Assembly: GCA_030835385.1 (NCBI GenBank)
Contig: JAURPI010000013.1
Location: forward strand, 23,228-87,227
Origin: Alphaproteobacteria bacterium
GTDB lineage: Bacteria > Pseudomonadota > Alphaproteobacteria > Rhodospirillales > Rhodospirillaceae
DNA length: 64,000 nt
Reading direction: 5' to 3'
The notes under the pieces were generated by a model, which saw nothing but the letters and a program-made list of their open reading frames with translations, had not been told where the DNA came from and did no database searches. How positions within the stretch are numbered: position 1 is the stretch's first letter; each line of letters opens with the position of its first letter. This document shows positions 9,193 through 17,950 of the stretch, in pieces. A program made the translations under genes and the position numbers.

Positions 9193-9289
9193 ATCGGCTA
9201 TTCCTATCCCTAATCCTAGTGTGGAACTGTGCCAGTCTTTCCTAAATGCCGTCAACGCGCTGATCTGGCAGAATTATGCCCGACAAAGC

Positions 9290-9318
9290 TTGCCAAATGC
9301 GGTCCTGACCCGTAGATA
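9290..9318 (+). promoter_or_regulatory. Probable sigma70-type promoter for tRNA-Pro
   Basis: TTGCCA at 9290-9295 and TAGATA at 9313-9318 are separated by exactly 17 bases and lie just upstream of tRNA-Pro (first base 9330). The fit to the -35 box is good and to the -10 box moderate. Transcription from here could also read through the complex I subunit gene and tRNA-Arg. Confidence 0.5.
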
Positions 9319-9329
9319 ATCCGGCGTGT

Positions 9330-9406
<77 letters not shown>

Positions 9407-9453
9407 TCTTATCCGGCCTAGAATTGGGCCTCATGAAAGTGTGAGGGTATGGC

Positions 9454-9753
9454 ATGGGTTCAGAGGTTCGCATTTATCGGCCATCGAAATCGGCGATGCA
9501 GTCAGGGCGGTCGAATATCCGGAAGTGGGTTCTCGAGTTTGAGCCCTCCGATGGTTTGCAAAGTGACTCCCTAATGGGTTGGTCCGGGTCCCATGATACG
9601 TCACGGCAATTGAAGCTGCGGTTCCCGTCGAAAGAAGATGCAATCGCCTATGCCAAAAGACGTGGCCTGACTTATCGGACTCAGGAGCCTCGTGAGCGCG
9701 TCGTGCAAGCCAAAACTTACGCAGACAACTTCGCCTACAAACCCGCCTCTTAG
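9454..9753 (+). CDS. NDUFS4-type accessory subunit of complex I (ETC complex I subunit family)
   Basis: A 99-residue soluble protein of the ETC complex I / NDUFS4 (18 kDa) family. Recognisable features are the N-terminal VRIYRPSKSAMQSG segment, the KWVLEFE strand, LMGWSGSHDT, then the SKEDAIAYAKRRG helix and a C-terminal NFAYKP motif; the length is right for bacterial members. It caps the NADH-dehydrogenase arm of respiratory complex I in alphaproteobacteria and mitochondria. The gene sits alone between two tRNA genes, away from a nuo operon. Its TAG stop (9751-9753) shares its last base with the first base of tRNA-Arg. Confidence 0.92.
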   Translation: MGSEVRIYRPSKSAMQSGRSNIRKWVLEFEPSDGLQSDSLMGWSGSHDTSRQLKLRFPSKEDAIAYAKRRGLTYRTQEPRERVVQAKTYADNFAYKPAS

Positions 9754-9829
9754 GACCCGTAGCTCAACTGGATAGAGCACTCGCCTTCTAAGCGAGATGT
9801 TGCAGGTTCGAGTCCTGCCGGGTCCGCCA
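9753..9829 (+). tRNA. tRNA-Arg (anticodon TCT)
   Basis: A 77-base cloverleaf: acceptor GGACCCG (9753-9759) pairs with CGGGTCC (9819-9825), discriminator G, and CCA encoded at 9827-9829. The anticodon stem CTCGC/GCGAG encloses CTTCTAA, giving anticodon TCT at 9787-9789. The first base is also the last base of the upstream gene's stop codon. Confidence 0.97.
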
Positions 9830-10017
9830 TTACTATGATTCGAATTTTGCTGACTTTTTAGCTTTTACACGAGCAGGAAAAATAAGGCATCTCACATGTG
9901 GCCCGCTTCTGGCCATGCTAGGATGTTACAGGTTATCCTTACTTCATCATCGGTGAGAATTATTGCTGTAGTCTGTACACGAGTTGATCCCCAAACACCC
10001 TAAAAGGAGAACAATCA

Positions 10018-10806
10018 ATGCGCACAAAAAACTTTATTCGGACCTCGTTGATCGCATTAGCTGCGGGTTCTGTTCTGTTGCCCGCTGCCGCAGTATTTGC
10101 TCAACCGGCCGACCCAACTCCTTTCCAGCAACGTGTTATGGACGCCATGGAAGGCGACATCCGTTCGGAAAAAGACCGCGCCCGCGATGCCAATCGCATG
10201 CCCGCCGAAGTGCTCGAATTCTTCCGTATGCGTGACGACATGCGTGTGATCGAGGTGCTGCCGGGAGGAGGCTGGTATACGAAAATTCTTGGGCCAGTTT
10301 TGAAAGACAAAGGCAAACTTTACGTCACTCATCCACCGGGCTTGTACGAGGATATATTTCAGCCGACGGCTGGGCTGGACGGGCTCGAGGACGTTGAGCA
10401 GATCGACTGGAACGGACGCCCCAGCGAGACTGGTGGTTTCTTTGGTCCTTCAGGAAAGTGGGATGTTGAGCCTGTCGATCTCGTGCTGACCTTCCGCAAT
10501 TATCACAATTTTTCACCGGAAGACCGCATGGAAGTAAATAAGTCATCCTTCGATGCGCTAAAGCCTGGCGGTTACTACGGAATTGTGGACCACACCCGTA
10601 GACATATGGAGCCCGGTAACGAGGAGAACGGCAGACGCATTGATCCAGTCCTTAATGTAAAAGAAGTTTTGGACGCAGGCTTCATCTTCGTCGACTTCAC
10701 CGATGTTCTGGCCCGACCGCAAGATGGGCTCGTATACGAGGTTGCAAATCCAGCAGTGACGGGACAATCGGATCGCTACACTCTGTTATTCCAGAAGCCT
10801 GAGTAA
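10018..10806 (+). CDS. Exported class I SAM-dependent methyltransferase-like protein
   Basis: A 262-residue protein with a Sec signal peptide (about residues 1-29, ending VFA-Q) and a Rossmann-like methyltransferase domain. The SAM-binding motif I reads EVLPGGGWYT near residue 80, and the LVLTFRNYHNF and LKPGGYYGIVDH segments match motifs IV to V of the predicted periplasmic methyltransferase family (COG4798 type). A strong site AAAAGGAG lies 7 bases before the ATG. The gene stands alone. Activity is uncertain because S-adenosylmethionine is not expected in the periplasm, yet exported members of this family are widespread. Confidence 0.82.
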   Translation: MRTKNFIRTSLIALAAGSVLLPAAAVFAQPADPTPFQQRVMDAMEGDIRSEKDRARDANRMPAEVLEFFRMRDDMRVIEVLPGGGWYTKILGPVLKDKGKLYVTHPPGLYEDIFQPTAGLDGLEDVEQIDWNGRPSETGGFFGPSGKWDVEPVDLVLTFRNYHNFSPEDRMEVNKSSFDALKPGGYYGIVDHTRRHMEPGNEENGRRIDPVLNVKEVLDAGFIFVDFTDVLARPQDGLVYEVANPAVTGQSDRYTLLFQKPE

Positions 10807-10919
10807 AGCGAGAGATGTGTTGGGGAGGAAGGCTGTTAGATCACGGCGATTTAGTACCACACCATTACCGTGTTCTATCAACTCTTTATATTTAAAGGTG
10901 GTCGCATATATTGGCGCCC

Positions 10920-11867
10920 ATGACTGACATTGTAGTTGCGGCCTTTTATCACTTTACGCCCTTTAAAGACCCCGCTGCGTTGCGCGAGACTTTGCTCGCA
11001 CAACTTTCACCGCTTGATGTAACCGGAACGATCTTAGTAGCCCTAGAGGGCTTTAATGGCACGCTCGCTGGTTCGCGAGCGGGAATTGATGGTGCCTTAG
11101 AGGCATTGCGTGCGTTGCCGAACTCCAGCGGACTAGAGCATAAGGAATCGTTTGCGGTGAAGATGCCGTTCTACCGGCTAAAGGTCCGTCTCAAGAAAGA
11201 AATCGTCACCATGAAGGTGCCGGGCGTCGACCCGCTGGTTCAAGTTGGCACCTACGTTGCGCCGGAAGAGTGGAATGCTCTCATTGCTGATCCGCACACA
11301 GTGGTGATAGATGCGCGCAACGACTTTGAAGTCCAGATGGGTACATTTGAGGGCGCGATCAATCCAGAAACGACCAGCTTCAGCGAACTTCCCGACTGGC
11401 TCGAGAAGCGGCGAGCCGAATGGGAAAATAAAAAGGTTGCGATGTTTTGTACCGGCGGTATCCGCTGTGAAAAAGCGACATCCTTTTTGAAGGAGCGAGG
11501 CGTCGACGATGTTTTTCATCTGAAGGGCGGTATCTTGCAGTACTTAGAGAATATCCCCGAGGCAGAAAGTACGTGGAGCGGCGATTGTTTTGTATTTGAC
11601 TACCGCGTTTCGGTAAAACATGACCTGGAGATTGGTGACTACGAATTATGCCACGCGTGCCGGTCTCCCGTGAGCGCATCCGGGCGTAAGTCTGCGAACT
11701 ATGTTGCAGGTGTGTCCTGTGACCGATGCATCGATCAACGTACCGAAGCCCAGCGGCAACGTTATGTCGCCAGACAAGCACAAATAAAATTGGCGAAAGA
11801 AAAGGGTTTGAAGCACGTTGGCGCGACCTATGCGGTGGCAAAGGATCTAACGGCAAACGACGGGTGA
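10920..11867 (+). CDS. trhO: tRNA uridine(34) hydroxylase TrhO (rhodanese-related)
   Basis: Cytoplasmic protein of the YceA/UPF0176 family that hydroxylates U34 of certain tRNAs. The N-terminal half has the acylphosphatase-like domain (LVALEGFNGTLAG), the middle a rhodanese domain with the active-site loop CTGGIRCEK, and the C-terminus a Cys-rich tail (CHACRSPVS then CDRC) typical of the long form. Length is 315 residues from ATG 10920. A TTG at 10911 would add three residues and is better spaced from the AAAGGTGG site at about 10893, so the true start is unsettled. The GST gene follows after 8 bp and is probably cotranscribed. Confidence 0.92.
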   Translation: MTDIVVAAFYHFTPFKDPAALRETLLAQLSPLDVTGTILVALEGFNGTLAGSRAGIDGALEALRALPNSSGLEHKESFAVKMPFYRLKVRLKKEIVTMKVPGVDPLVQVGTYVAPEEWNALIADPHTVVIDARNDFEVQMGTFEGAINPETTSFSELPDWLEKRRAEWENKKVAMFCTGGIRCEKATSFLKERGVDDVFHLKGGILQYLENIPEAESTWSGDCFVFDYRVSVKHDLEIGDYELCHACRSPVSASGRKSANYVAGVSCDRCIDQRTEAQRQRYVARQAQIKLAKEKGLKHVGATYAVAKDLTANDG

Positions 11868-11875
11868 GGGGCGAT

Positions 11876-12544
11876 ATGCCAAGCGACCTACCCATTTTGT
11901 ATTCCTTTCGACGATGCCCCTATGCCATGCGGGCTCGCATGGCGGTATATGCGAGCGGTCAATCATGTGCCCTGCGCGAGGTTGTTTTGCGGAACAAACC
12001 CCCAGAGATGATCACGGCATCGCCAAAAGGTACGGTGCCAGTCTTGGTGTTGCCAGACGGTCAGGTCATTGAGGAGAGCTTTGAGATAATGTTGTGGGCA
12101 TTGGAGAGAAATGATCCCGAAGGGTGGCTGGCACCTTTACAAAATGACCGGGACGATCTTGATGCACTGATTGAAGAAAACGACGGGCCCTTTAAGGACA
12201 ATCTTGATCGCTACAAGTATCCAACGCGTTACGAAAATGTAGACTCGCTGGAACATCGTGAACGGGCTCTGGTGTTCTTAACCAAACTCAATGAGCGGCT
12301 TCATAATGCCAGGAATCTATGCGGCGATGAATTTACGATTGCTGATGCCGCAATTGCACCGTTTGTTCGGCAGTTTGCTAATAATGACCGCGATTGGTTT
12401 GATTCACTAAAACTTCCCGGAGTTCAAAATTGGTTGCACAGCATTCTAGAGTCAGATCGATTCTTAGCTGTTATGGAGAAGTATGGGGCTTGGGAAAATG
12501 GAATGGACGAGCTAATCTTTCCGCCGAGCCCACTAAAGCCTTAA
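11876..12544 (+). CDS. Glutathione S-transferase family protein
   Basis: A 222-residue protein with an N-terminal thioredoxin-like domain beginning LPILYSFRRCPYAMRARM, where Cys-Pro-Tyr-Ala is the redox or glutathione-binding motif, followed by the GTVPVLVLPDG strand and the IEES motif that binds the glutathione gamma-glutamyl group. The rest is the all-helical C-terminal domain (FTIADAAIAPFVRQF). The ATG at 11876 is chosen because GAGGGG precedes it; a longer frame runs back into trhO. Likely roles are glutathione-dependent reduction or conjugation; the substrate is unknown. Confidence 0.85.
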   Translation: MPSDLPILYSFRRCPYAMRARMAVYASGQSCALREVVLRNKPPEMITASPKGTVPVLVLPDGQVIEESFEIMLWALERNDPEGWLAPLQNDRDDLDALIEENDGPFKDNLDRYKYPTRYENVDSLEHRERALVFLTKLNERLHNARNLCGDEFTIADAAIAPFVRQFANNDRDWFDSLKLPGVQNWLHSILESDRFLAVMEKYGAWENGMDELIFPPSPLKP

Positions 12545-13074
12545 GCCGGCGTTGCGGGTCGACTTTCACCATAACCTATCAGCCAAAATGTTACGCACTT
12601 GTCCGCAATGTTTATTGATCAAGCATCGCACGTGTGTTTATCCACTTTTCTTGTTGGGTTTTGTGATTTCTGACCCTCTTGGAGGGATTGTTGAAGTGGG
12701 CCTCACGGACCCGTCATCCTTGCAGTGGCGTTATGCGCTTGTGTTTAAACAAAGTATAGCGCCGATTAGTCCAGACAAAAACCATAAATATTATGCATAT
12801 GTGCCGCTAGTATTTGTATTTGATGTTGGGCTGATAAGAGCAGAAAATTGACTCTTAAGTGTTTGTTGTGGCCTTCGCCTTTCTATTTTGTGGCGATTTG
12901 ATTTTGTGTTGGAAGAGAGGCGCGTGGGGTTTGCGCTATTGGGGAACCATGTCTTCAGAAATGGAATTCACGAACTGGCACGTACGCTGCCCGTGCGCCC
13001 AGTGTGTGTTTTGTTACGGTGGTTCGCGAAGTGTGATCAACTAAGAGATTAATCTACAAAGGGGATAGATTGAT
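12545..13074 (+). other. Gene-free, T-rich region upstream of the TonB receptor gene
   Basis: About 530 bases between the GST and TonB-receptor genes. Two frames of 99 and 61 codons exist (12552-12851, 12859-13044), but both lack a convincing ribosome-binding site and have no recognisable domain. The region is T-rich compared with its flanks. It probably holds the receptor promoter and a long 5' leader. I found no clear -35/-10 pair, terminator or known riboswitch. Confidence 0.5.
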
Positions 13075-15486
13075 ATGTTTACGAAGAAGGGGGCAGTTGC
13101 CCTCACAAGTGCGATGGCTCTGACAGCCTTTGCCGGAGAGGTCGGAGCGCAAAGCATTGCTCTTGAAGAAATTGTGGTTACCGCACGTAAGCGTGATGAG
13201 TCTATTCAGGACATTCCGTTAAGTGTTGCGGCCTTTAGTGCCAATCAAATTAAGAACCAAGCAATCACGGATGTGGAAGATATCTTTCAATTCATCCCTG
13301 GCGTGCACATGAGCAACCACACGGCCAACCGTAATAATCCAGCGGTTCGCTTCCGAGCCATTGATCCTCCCTCTAGTACACGTAATGAGCAGACGTCTTC
13401 AGCGTTTTTGGACGGCGTATATCTGCCAACTGGCAGCCAAATGGTATCCATGGATGACATTGAGCGCGTTGAAGTGGTTAAGGGCCCTCAAAGCGCCTTT
13501 TTCGGTCGTGCAACATTTGGTGGTGCAGTCAACTTTATCAGCAAAACGCCTGGCGATGAGTGGGGTGCTGATGCCACGTTGATCCTTGGCGATAACAAAC
13601 GCGCAGACATTTGGGTCAGTGCCGAAGGTCCGATTGTGGAAGACAAATTGTTTATCCGGGCGTCCGGTCGGTACTACACATACGATGGTGCTTGGAAAAA
13701 CGAACATCCGTCTAGCGGTGACTTAGGTGCTCAACAGACCAGTGCTGGCAGCGTGACCCTTTATGCTACGCCAAGTGAAGATCTCACAATTAAAGCGCGG
13801 TATATGCACACCGTTCTTGACGATGGGCTAGCCGTTCAGTTTCTAGTCAAAGGCGAAAGCAATAACTGCGGACCGTTCACGACTAACGGTGTAACCGGGA
13901 CTGCTGACTATTATTGTGGAACGCTAAGCCGCGATCTGATCACTAATGGCATCCAGATCGATACATCGCCGTTGGAGGACACGTCTATAAAAGATGACTT
14001 GGGTCTCGATCGCGAGTTCGACTTTGCCAGCCTGAATGTGGATTGGGATATCGGCGGCTCAGGCTACACCTTAAGTTCCGTAACCGGCTATTACGAAGAA
14101 AGCACATCCGAACTGCGTGAACTCCTCACCGATGAAATTCTAGTTTACCTAAAGTGGGACGACGATTCCTTCTCTCAGGAATTCCGTCTCGCGTCGCCTG
14201 GAGACGAGAATCTGCGTTGGATGGTCGGTCTTTACTATCTTGACGTGACTTACAACAAAAATGCTGAGTCGGGCTTTCCATGCCCAGGCACCGGACCGTT
14301 TTGCTTCAACTTCGGTACTTTCTCTCAGGCTGGAAGAGGTGGAGAAGGTCTATTCCCCATCAATAGAATGGCTCCCACCGACGCCGTTAAGAATAAGGCG
14401 GTCTTTGGAACCATCGCGTATGACGTAACCGACCAGCTGACGATCAATGCGGAGTTTCGTTATGAAGAAGAAACTCTGAAGTCTGGTACGCCACTGATTC
14501 AGGAAGCGATGCCAACTGATCCCAATGATCCGATAGGTTCACGCCAACAGTTTGGCGGAGCATCAATAGATCTGGACGCCAAGTACAAGGCAGAATTGCC
14601 ACGCGTCATTGTTGAATATAAGCCAAACGAGGATACGCTCATCTATGGTAGCTATTCCAAGGGCAACAACCCAGGCGGCTTCAACAATGAAGTCATCCAG
14701 TTGGAGCCAACTGTTGCGTTTCCAGCGTTTCAGGCCGCTGTTCCGGGGATTGGGTACACCGTTAGCCAAGCCTCGCTTGACGCATATGAGCTTGGGGGCA
14801 AATTCACGCTACCAGACGGACGTGGTCTTTTAAACGGCGCCTTCTACTACATGGAGTGGGGAAACCAGCGGTTCCGTGGCTTCCTCAGAAATGCTGATAG
14901 TAATGGTGATGGAGTCTTCATTCAGGGGTCTGACAGGCTTGGTGCACAGATTGACTATAATGGTAACGGTGCGTCCGATATCATGGGTTTTGAGCTATCT
15001 GGTACATATGCGCTTAACGAAAACTGGGTGGCGAGCGCGTCATACAATTACAATGATAGCGACATTAAAGAGTACCTAGATGGCGTTCATGAGCGCGTAT
15101 TTGGTACCGCTGACGCGAGTGGGAAGGATATCGCCCGTTCGCCGAAACATGCGGCGACGTTTGCTTTGGACTTCAACTATCCTGCGGACACCATGTTTGG
15201 TCAGGATGGGGAGTGGTTCGGTCGCTGGGATGCGTGGTACCAGTCATCCACCTTTAACTGGGTGATCAATCTGGCCAAAACTGAAGAGGCTGTGCTGCAC
15301 AACCTTCGCGCTGGATGGCGTAACGATAAGTACAGTATTACGGCTTGGGTTGAAAACGTGACCGATGATGAATCAGTACTGGCATCGGCGCGCACCACAG
15401 GTAGCTTCTTAACGGGTCGCCTGGGTTACCAGCTTACGTTGCCTGAGCCACGTACCTTTGGCGTAACATTGTCTGCGAGCTTCTAG
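13075..15486 (+). CDS. TonB-dependent outer-membrane receptor
   Basis: An 803-residue outer-membrane transporter. A signal peptide (about residues 1-25, ending VGA-Q) is followed by a TonB box (LEEIVVTARKR) and the plug domain (IQDIPLSVAAFS, VEVVKGPQSAFFGRATFGGAVNFI), then a 22-strand type barrel ending in aromatic Phe, as barrel assembly requires. It resembles the large alphaproteobacterial group that imports organic compounds rather than a named siderophore receptor; the ligand cannot be read. The next genes encode exported enzymes in the same direction, which suggests that they act on the imported compound. A terminator follows 25 bp after the stop. Confidence 0.95.
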   Translation: MFTKKGAVALTSAMALTAFAGEVGAQSIALEEIVVTARKRDESIQDIPLSVAAFSANQIKNQAITDVEDIFQFIPGVHMSNHTANRNNPAVRFRAIDPPSSTRNEQTSSAFLDGVYLPTGSQMVSMDDIERVEVVKGPQSAFFGRATFGGAVNFISKTPGDEWGADATLILGDNKRADIWVSAEGPIVEDKLFIRASGRYYTYDGAWKNEHPSSGDLGAQQTSAGSVTLYATPSEDLTIKARYMHTVLDDGLAVQFLVKGESNNCGPFTTNGVTGTADYYCGTLSRDLITNGIQIDTSPLEDTSIKDDLGLDREFDFASLNVDWDIGGSGYTLSSVTGYYEESTSELRELLTDEILVYLKWDDDSFSQEFRLASPGDENLRWMVGLYYLDVTYNKNAESGFPCPGTGPFCFNFGTFSQAGRGGEGLFPINRMAPTDAVKNKAVFGTIAYDVTDQLTINAEFRYEEETLKSGTPLIQEAMPTDPNDPIGSRQQFGGASIDLDAKYKAELPRVIVEYKPNEDTLIYGSYSKGNNPGGFNNEVIQLEPTVAFPAFQAAVPGIGYTVSQASLDAYELGGKFTLPDGRGLLNGAFYYMEWGNQRFRGFLRNADSNGDGVFIQGSDRLGAQIDYNGNGASDIMGFELSGTYALNENWVASASYNYNDSDIKEYLDGVHERVFGTADASGKDIARSPKHAATFALDFNYPADTMFGQDGEWFGRWDAWYQSSTFNWVINLAKTEEAVLHNLRAGWRNDKYSITAWVENVTDDESVLASARTTGSFLTGRLGYQLTLPEPRTFGVTLSASF

Positions 15487-15510
15487 GCTACGCGAAAAAG
15501 AAACAGAGTA

Positions 15511-15549
15511 GGGGTGTGGAGGGGATAATCTCTTCCACACCCTTTTTTT
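15511..15549 (+). terminator. Rho-independent terminator after the TonB receptor
   Basis: Inverted repeat GGGTGTGGA (15512-15520) with TCCACACCC (15534-15542), then a run of seven T (15543-15549). It separates the receptor transcript from the DUF1838 gene that starts at 15630. Confidence 0.88.
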
Positions 15550-15629
15550 GTATATAACGGGCGATCAAAGACGAGCGGACACGTCTTGGAGTGCTCGCCC
15601 CTCATCTGATGATTAAGAAGGCGATCGAC

Positions 15630-16565
15630 ATGAATAACGGCCAAACTGCAAAACCTTTTAGTCGACGGGCTTTTGGCGCCTTGAGTGTTGCTGGTGCTGC
15701 AAGTGCAGGGTATGCGGGCTCAGCCCATGCCGATAATCACACCGACAACAATAGGGGCGGTGCGTTTGAAAGCGACGCCGAAATGGTACACGCATTAAGG
15801 AAGATGCGCTCTAATACGGATGGCAGCTTGAGAAGCGGTTGGCTGGAGGCCAAGAGGTTCTCTTATATTGATGGCGAGATCGCGCCCCTACTTTTACTCC
15901 TGGCCGGAAGCATCAGCACATCACGGGACAATGGTGATGGCACGTTTGATATCAAGCTTATTGAGACCACGTATTACCTGGACGTCGATAGTGGGGAGAT
16001 TCTCGATACTCTCGTAATGCCGGGGACGGGAAAAGTCGTGAAAGTGCCGCTCTATCGGTCTGGTCCGGGTGTGGTGACCGTTGGCACGCAGACAAAAGAC
16101 ACTGAAGTTTCAACTGGTGACGCTGGTGTTGTAGGCGAGGATGGTGAAAAGGAGGAGGCAGCTTTCGCACCAAGAGGCGACGTTGAGCTTGATCGATCTG
16201 TTGGCCCTGCTGTGATTGATGAGAACACGGTGTGGATACCAACCGAGGAATATGGCCGCGTTTTCCCAGTAGACCCAAAGCAGCCACGTATTTTCTATAA
16301 GGAATCAGCAATCTGGCAGGGCGAATTGGACGAGCTGCTTGACCCCAACGTCACCGCCGCGTCCGCAAAACTCTCCTACACAGCAGCAACAAGCTGGCGC
16401 CCGTGGATGGAAATGGGGGATGTGAAAGGTCACACCATGTCGAGTGGCATCGGTGCGACATGCAACAGTCTTGATGAAATGCCGGAGGAATGGTTGCGCC
16501 TTACAAGCATTCATCATCCAGACATTTTGGATGATCCAGAAGGGGTCCTCAGAGGTGTGAACTGA
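15630..16565 (+). CDS. DUF1838 family protein, Tat-exported (paralogue 1)
   Basis: A 311-residue protein of the uncharacterised DUF1838 family. A twin-arginine signal (FSRRAFGALS, hydrophobic to about residue 34) sends it to the periplasm; the ATG at 15630 is chosen because it gives this normal signal. Shared with the two other copies in the window are the YYLDVDSGEIL strand, a GTGKVVKVP turn, and a C-terminal WRPWMEMGD-GH block followed by MPEEW. An acidic, low-complexity insert near residues 160-185 (TKDTEVSTGDAG to GEKEEAA) is absent from the others. Function of the family is unknown. It lies six bases before the serine-hydrolase homologue, likely one operon. Confidence 0.85.
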   Translation: MNNGQTAKPFSRRAFGALSVAGAASAGYAGSAHADNHTDNNRGGAFESDAEMVHALRKMRSNTDGSLRSGWLEAKRFSYIDGEIAPLLLLLAGSISTSRDNGDGTFDIKLIETTYYLDVDSGEILDTLVMPGTGKVVKVPLYRSGPGVVTVGTQTKDTEVSTGDAGVVGEDGEKEEAAFAPRGDVELDRSVGPAVIDENTVWIPTEEYGRVFPVDPKQPRIFYKESAIWQGELDELLDPNVTAASAKLSYTAATSWRPWMEMGDVKGHTMSSGIGATCNSLDEMPEEWLRLTSIHHPDILDDPEGVLRGVN

Positions 16566-16570
16566 AGAAG

Positions 16571-17758
16571 ATGAGAATTTACGTCTCAATTTTATTGGCG
16601 CTGTTTTTCTTCGTTCTGGCTGCTGGAGTTCTCACAACCCACGAATGGATATACGTCAAACGGTTTTTGACCCAGCCGGAGAATGCAGGGGAGCCACCCG
16701 CATCTTTCTATCAACCTACCTATGATATAGGCCAAGGAGACTCGGAATTCTTTGATTCTATATCTGAAAATCAAAGTGCAATTTCCGAATCTTCCTTGGA
16801 TTCAACCTCGTCTTGGGCGGCAAAAAGGAACACGCATGCATTAATAGTTCTCCACCGTGGTCAAATAGCATTGGAGCAGTACTGGGGTGGCGTAGACCGC
16901 CGTACGCTCTATAGCGGTCGTGGTATGACAAAATCCCTGATCGGTATTCTCTATGGCTTCGCAGTAGGCGATCGGGTTTTGAACCTTGACGAACCAGCGG
17001 CAAATTTTCTTACAGAATGGAATAGAGATGAGCGCTCAGAAATCACGATCCGTCACCTTCTTGAGAATACCAGCGGACTCGAAAACCCTCCTTTCACTGC
17101 AAGTCCATTCAACAAGCAGACACGGCTGGCCTGGGGGCCAGATATTGCGAGCACGGCTCTAGGCTTCGAATTTGAACAGCCGCCAGGTCAGGTATTCAAC
17201 GTATCCAGCGCCAATTCAGTTTTGCTGGCCGTCGTCTTGCAAAGGGCAACACAGAAACCCGTGCACACGTATTTTAATGAACGCCTATGGACGCCCTTAG
17301 GGGCCGAACATGGCAGTTTCTACGTAGAACGCCCTGGGGGTAGAGCTCACATTGATTGTTGTTTTCGAGCAACCCCAGGCGACTGGGTGCGCCTTGGCTA
17401 CATGCTTGCCCATGATGGCGCCTATAAGGGTCGTCAGATCCTTCCAGTCGGCTGGGTCGCTGAGATGACAGCGCCGGGGCGCCACTATGCACAGTATGGA
17501 TTGCATATCTGGAGCGGGGCTGGCGCTCCAGGCATTCGAGAGGTTTATGAAGGTACGGGGATAGGTCACTATCAGTCGGAACCATTTCTGACGGACGACA
17601 TTTTCTTTTTGGAGGGTGGCAGCAATCGCGTGATGTGGATTAGTCCATCTTTTGACTTGGTGATTTTACGATTGGGCAATACGGCCGATGAGTGGGATCA
17701 TTCGTTTATTCCAAACACAATTATAAGGGGCCTGAAACATGATCAGGACAATCGCTAA
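16571..17758 (+). CDS. Serine beta-lactamase-like (NylB/class C) family protein lacking catalytic Ser and Tyr
   Basis: A 395-residue exported or membrane-anchored protein: hydrophobic N-terminus (about residues 4-22) and a penicillin-binding/beta-lactamase fold close to the 6-aminohexanoate-dimer hydrolase (NylB) group. Fold landmarks are LIVLHRGQIALEQYW, LNLDEPAANFL, ITIRHLLENTSGLE and PGQVFN. The SxxK motif, however, reads G118-M-T-K121, so the nucleophilic Ser is Gly, and the Tyr of the YSS motif is Val211 (FNVSSANS). Both changes are clear in the DNA (GGT; GTA). The reading frame is intact, so this looks like a conserved non-catalytic homologue or one with changed chemistry rather than a decayed gene. 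Confidence 0.82.
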   Translation: MRIYVSILLALFFFVLAAGVLTTHEWIYVKRFLTQPENAGEPPASFYQPTYDIGQGDSEFFDSISENQSAISESSLDSTSSWAAKRNTHALIVLHRGQIALEQYWGGVDRRTLYSGRGMTKSLIGILYGFAVGDRVLNLDEPAANFLTEWNRDERSEITIRHLLENTSGLENPPFTASPFNKQTRLAWGPDIASTALGFEFEQPPGQVFNVSSANSVLLAVVLQRATQKPVHTYFNERLWTPLGAEHGSFYVERPGGRAHIDCCFRATPGDWVRLGYMLAHDGAYKGRQILPVGWVAEMTAPGRHYAQYGLHIWSGAGAPGIREVYEGTGIGHYQSEPFLTDDIFFLEGGSNRVMWISPSFDLVILRLGNTADEWDHSFIPNTIIRGLKHDQDNR

Positions 17759-17930
17759 TTATGTGAAGAGCGCGGTGCCCGTTCGCGCCCAGGAAATATT
17801 TGGCGATCAGAAATTCAATTCGCCCGCGGAGATTCCGCGCGAAATGCTTGATCGATTGGAGCGCGAATACCCTGAATTGCTTGAACCGCGCTGGGACAAC
17901 TTTGACCGCCCAGTTCCTTTCCAGATATAG
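17739..17930 (+). CDS. Small protein (63 aa) overlapping the serine-hydrolase homologue
   Basis: Starts at ATG 17739, 20 bp inside the end of the upstream gene in another frame, with AAGGGGCC a few bases before it. The product is soluble, charged and has no signal peptide; its second half (REMLDRLEREYPELLEP then FDRPVPFQI) loosely resembles the C-terminal pattern of the DUF1838 proteins on both sides. No family is recognised. The good ribosome-binding site, the operon position and the 20 bp gap to the next DUF1838 gene favour a real gene. Confidence 0.6.
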   Translation: MIRTIANYVKSAVPVRAQEIFGDQKFNSPAEIPREMLDRLEREYPELLEPRWDNFDRPVPFQI

Positions 17931-17950
17931 AATCTAAGGAGAGCTATAAC

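Noticed and set aside
12552..13044. Two open frames (99 and 61 codons) upstream of the TonB receptor
   Set aside because: No credible ribosome-binding sites, no recognisable domain, and T-rich composition that gives Phe/Leu/Val-rich translations by chance.
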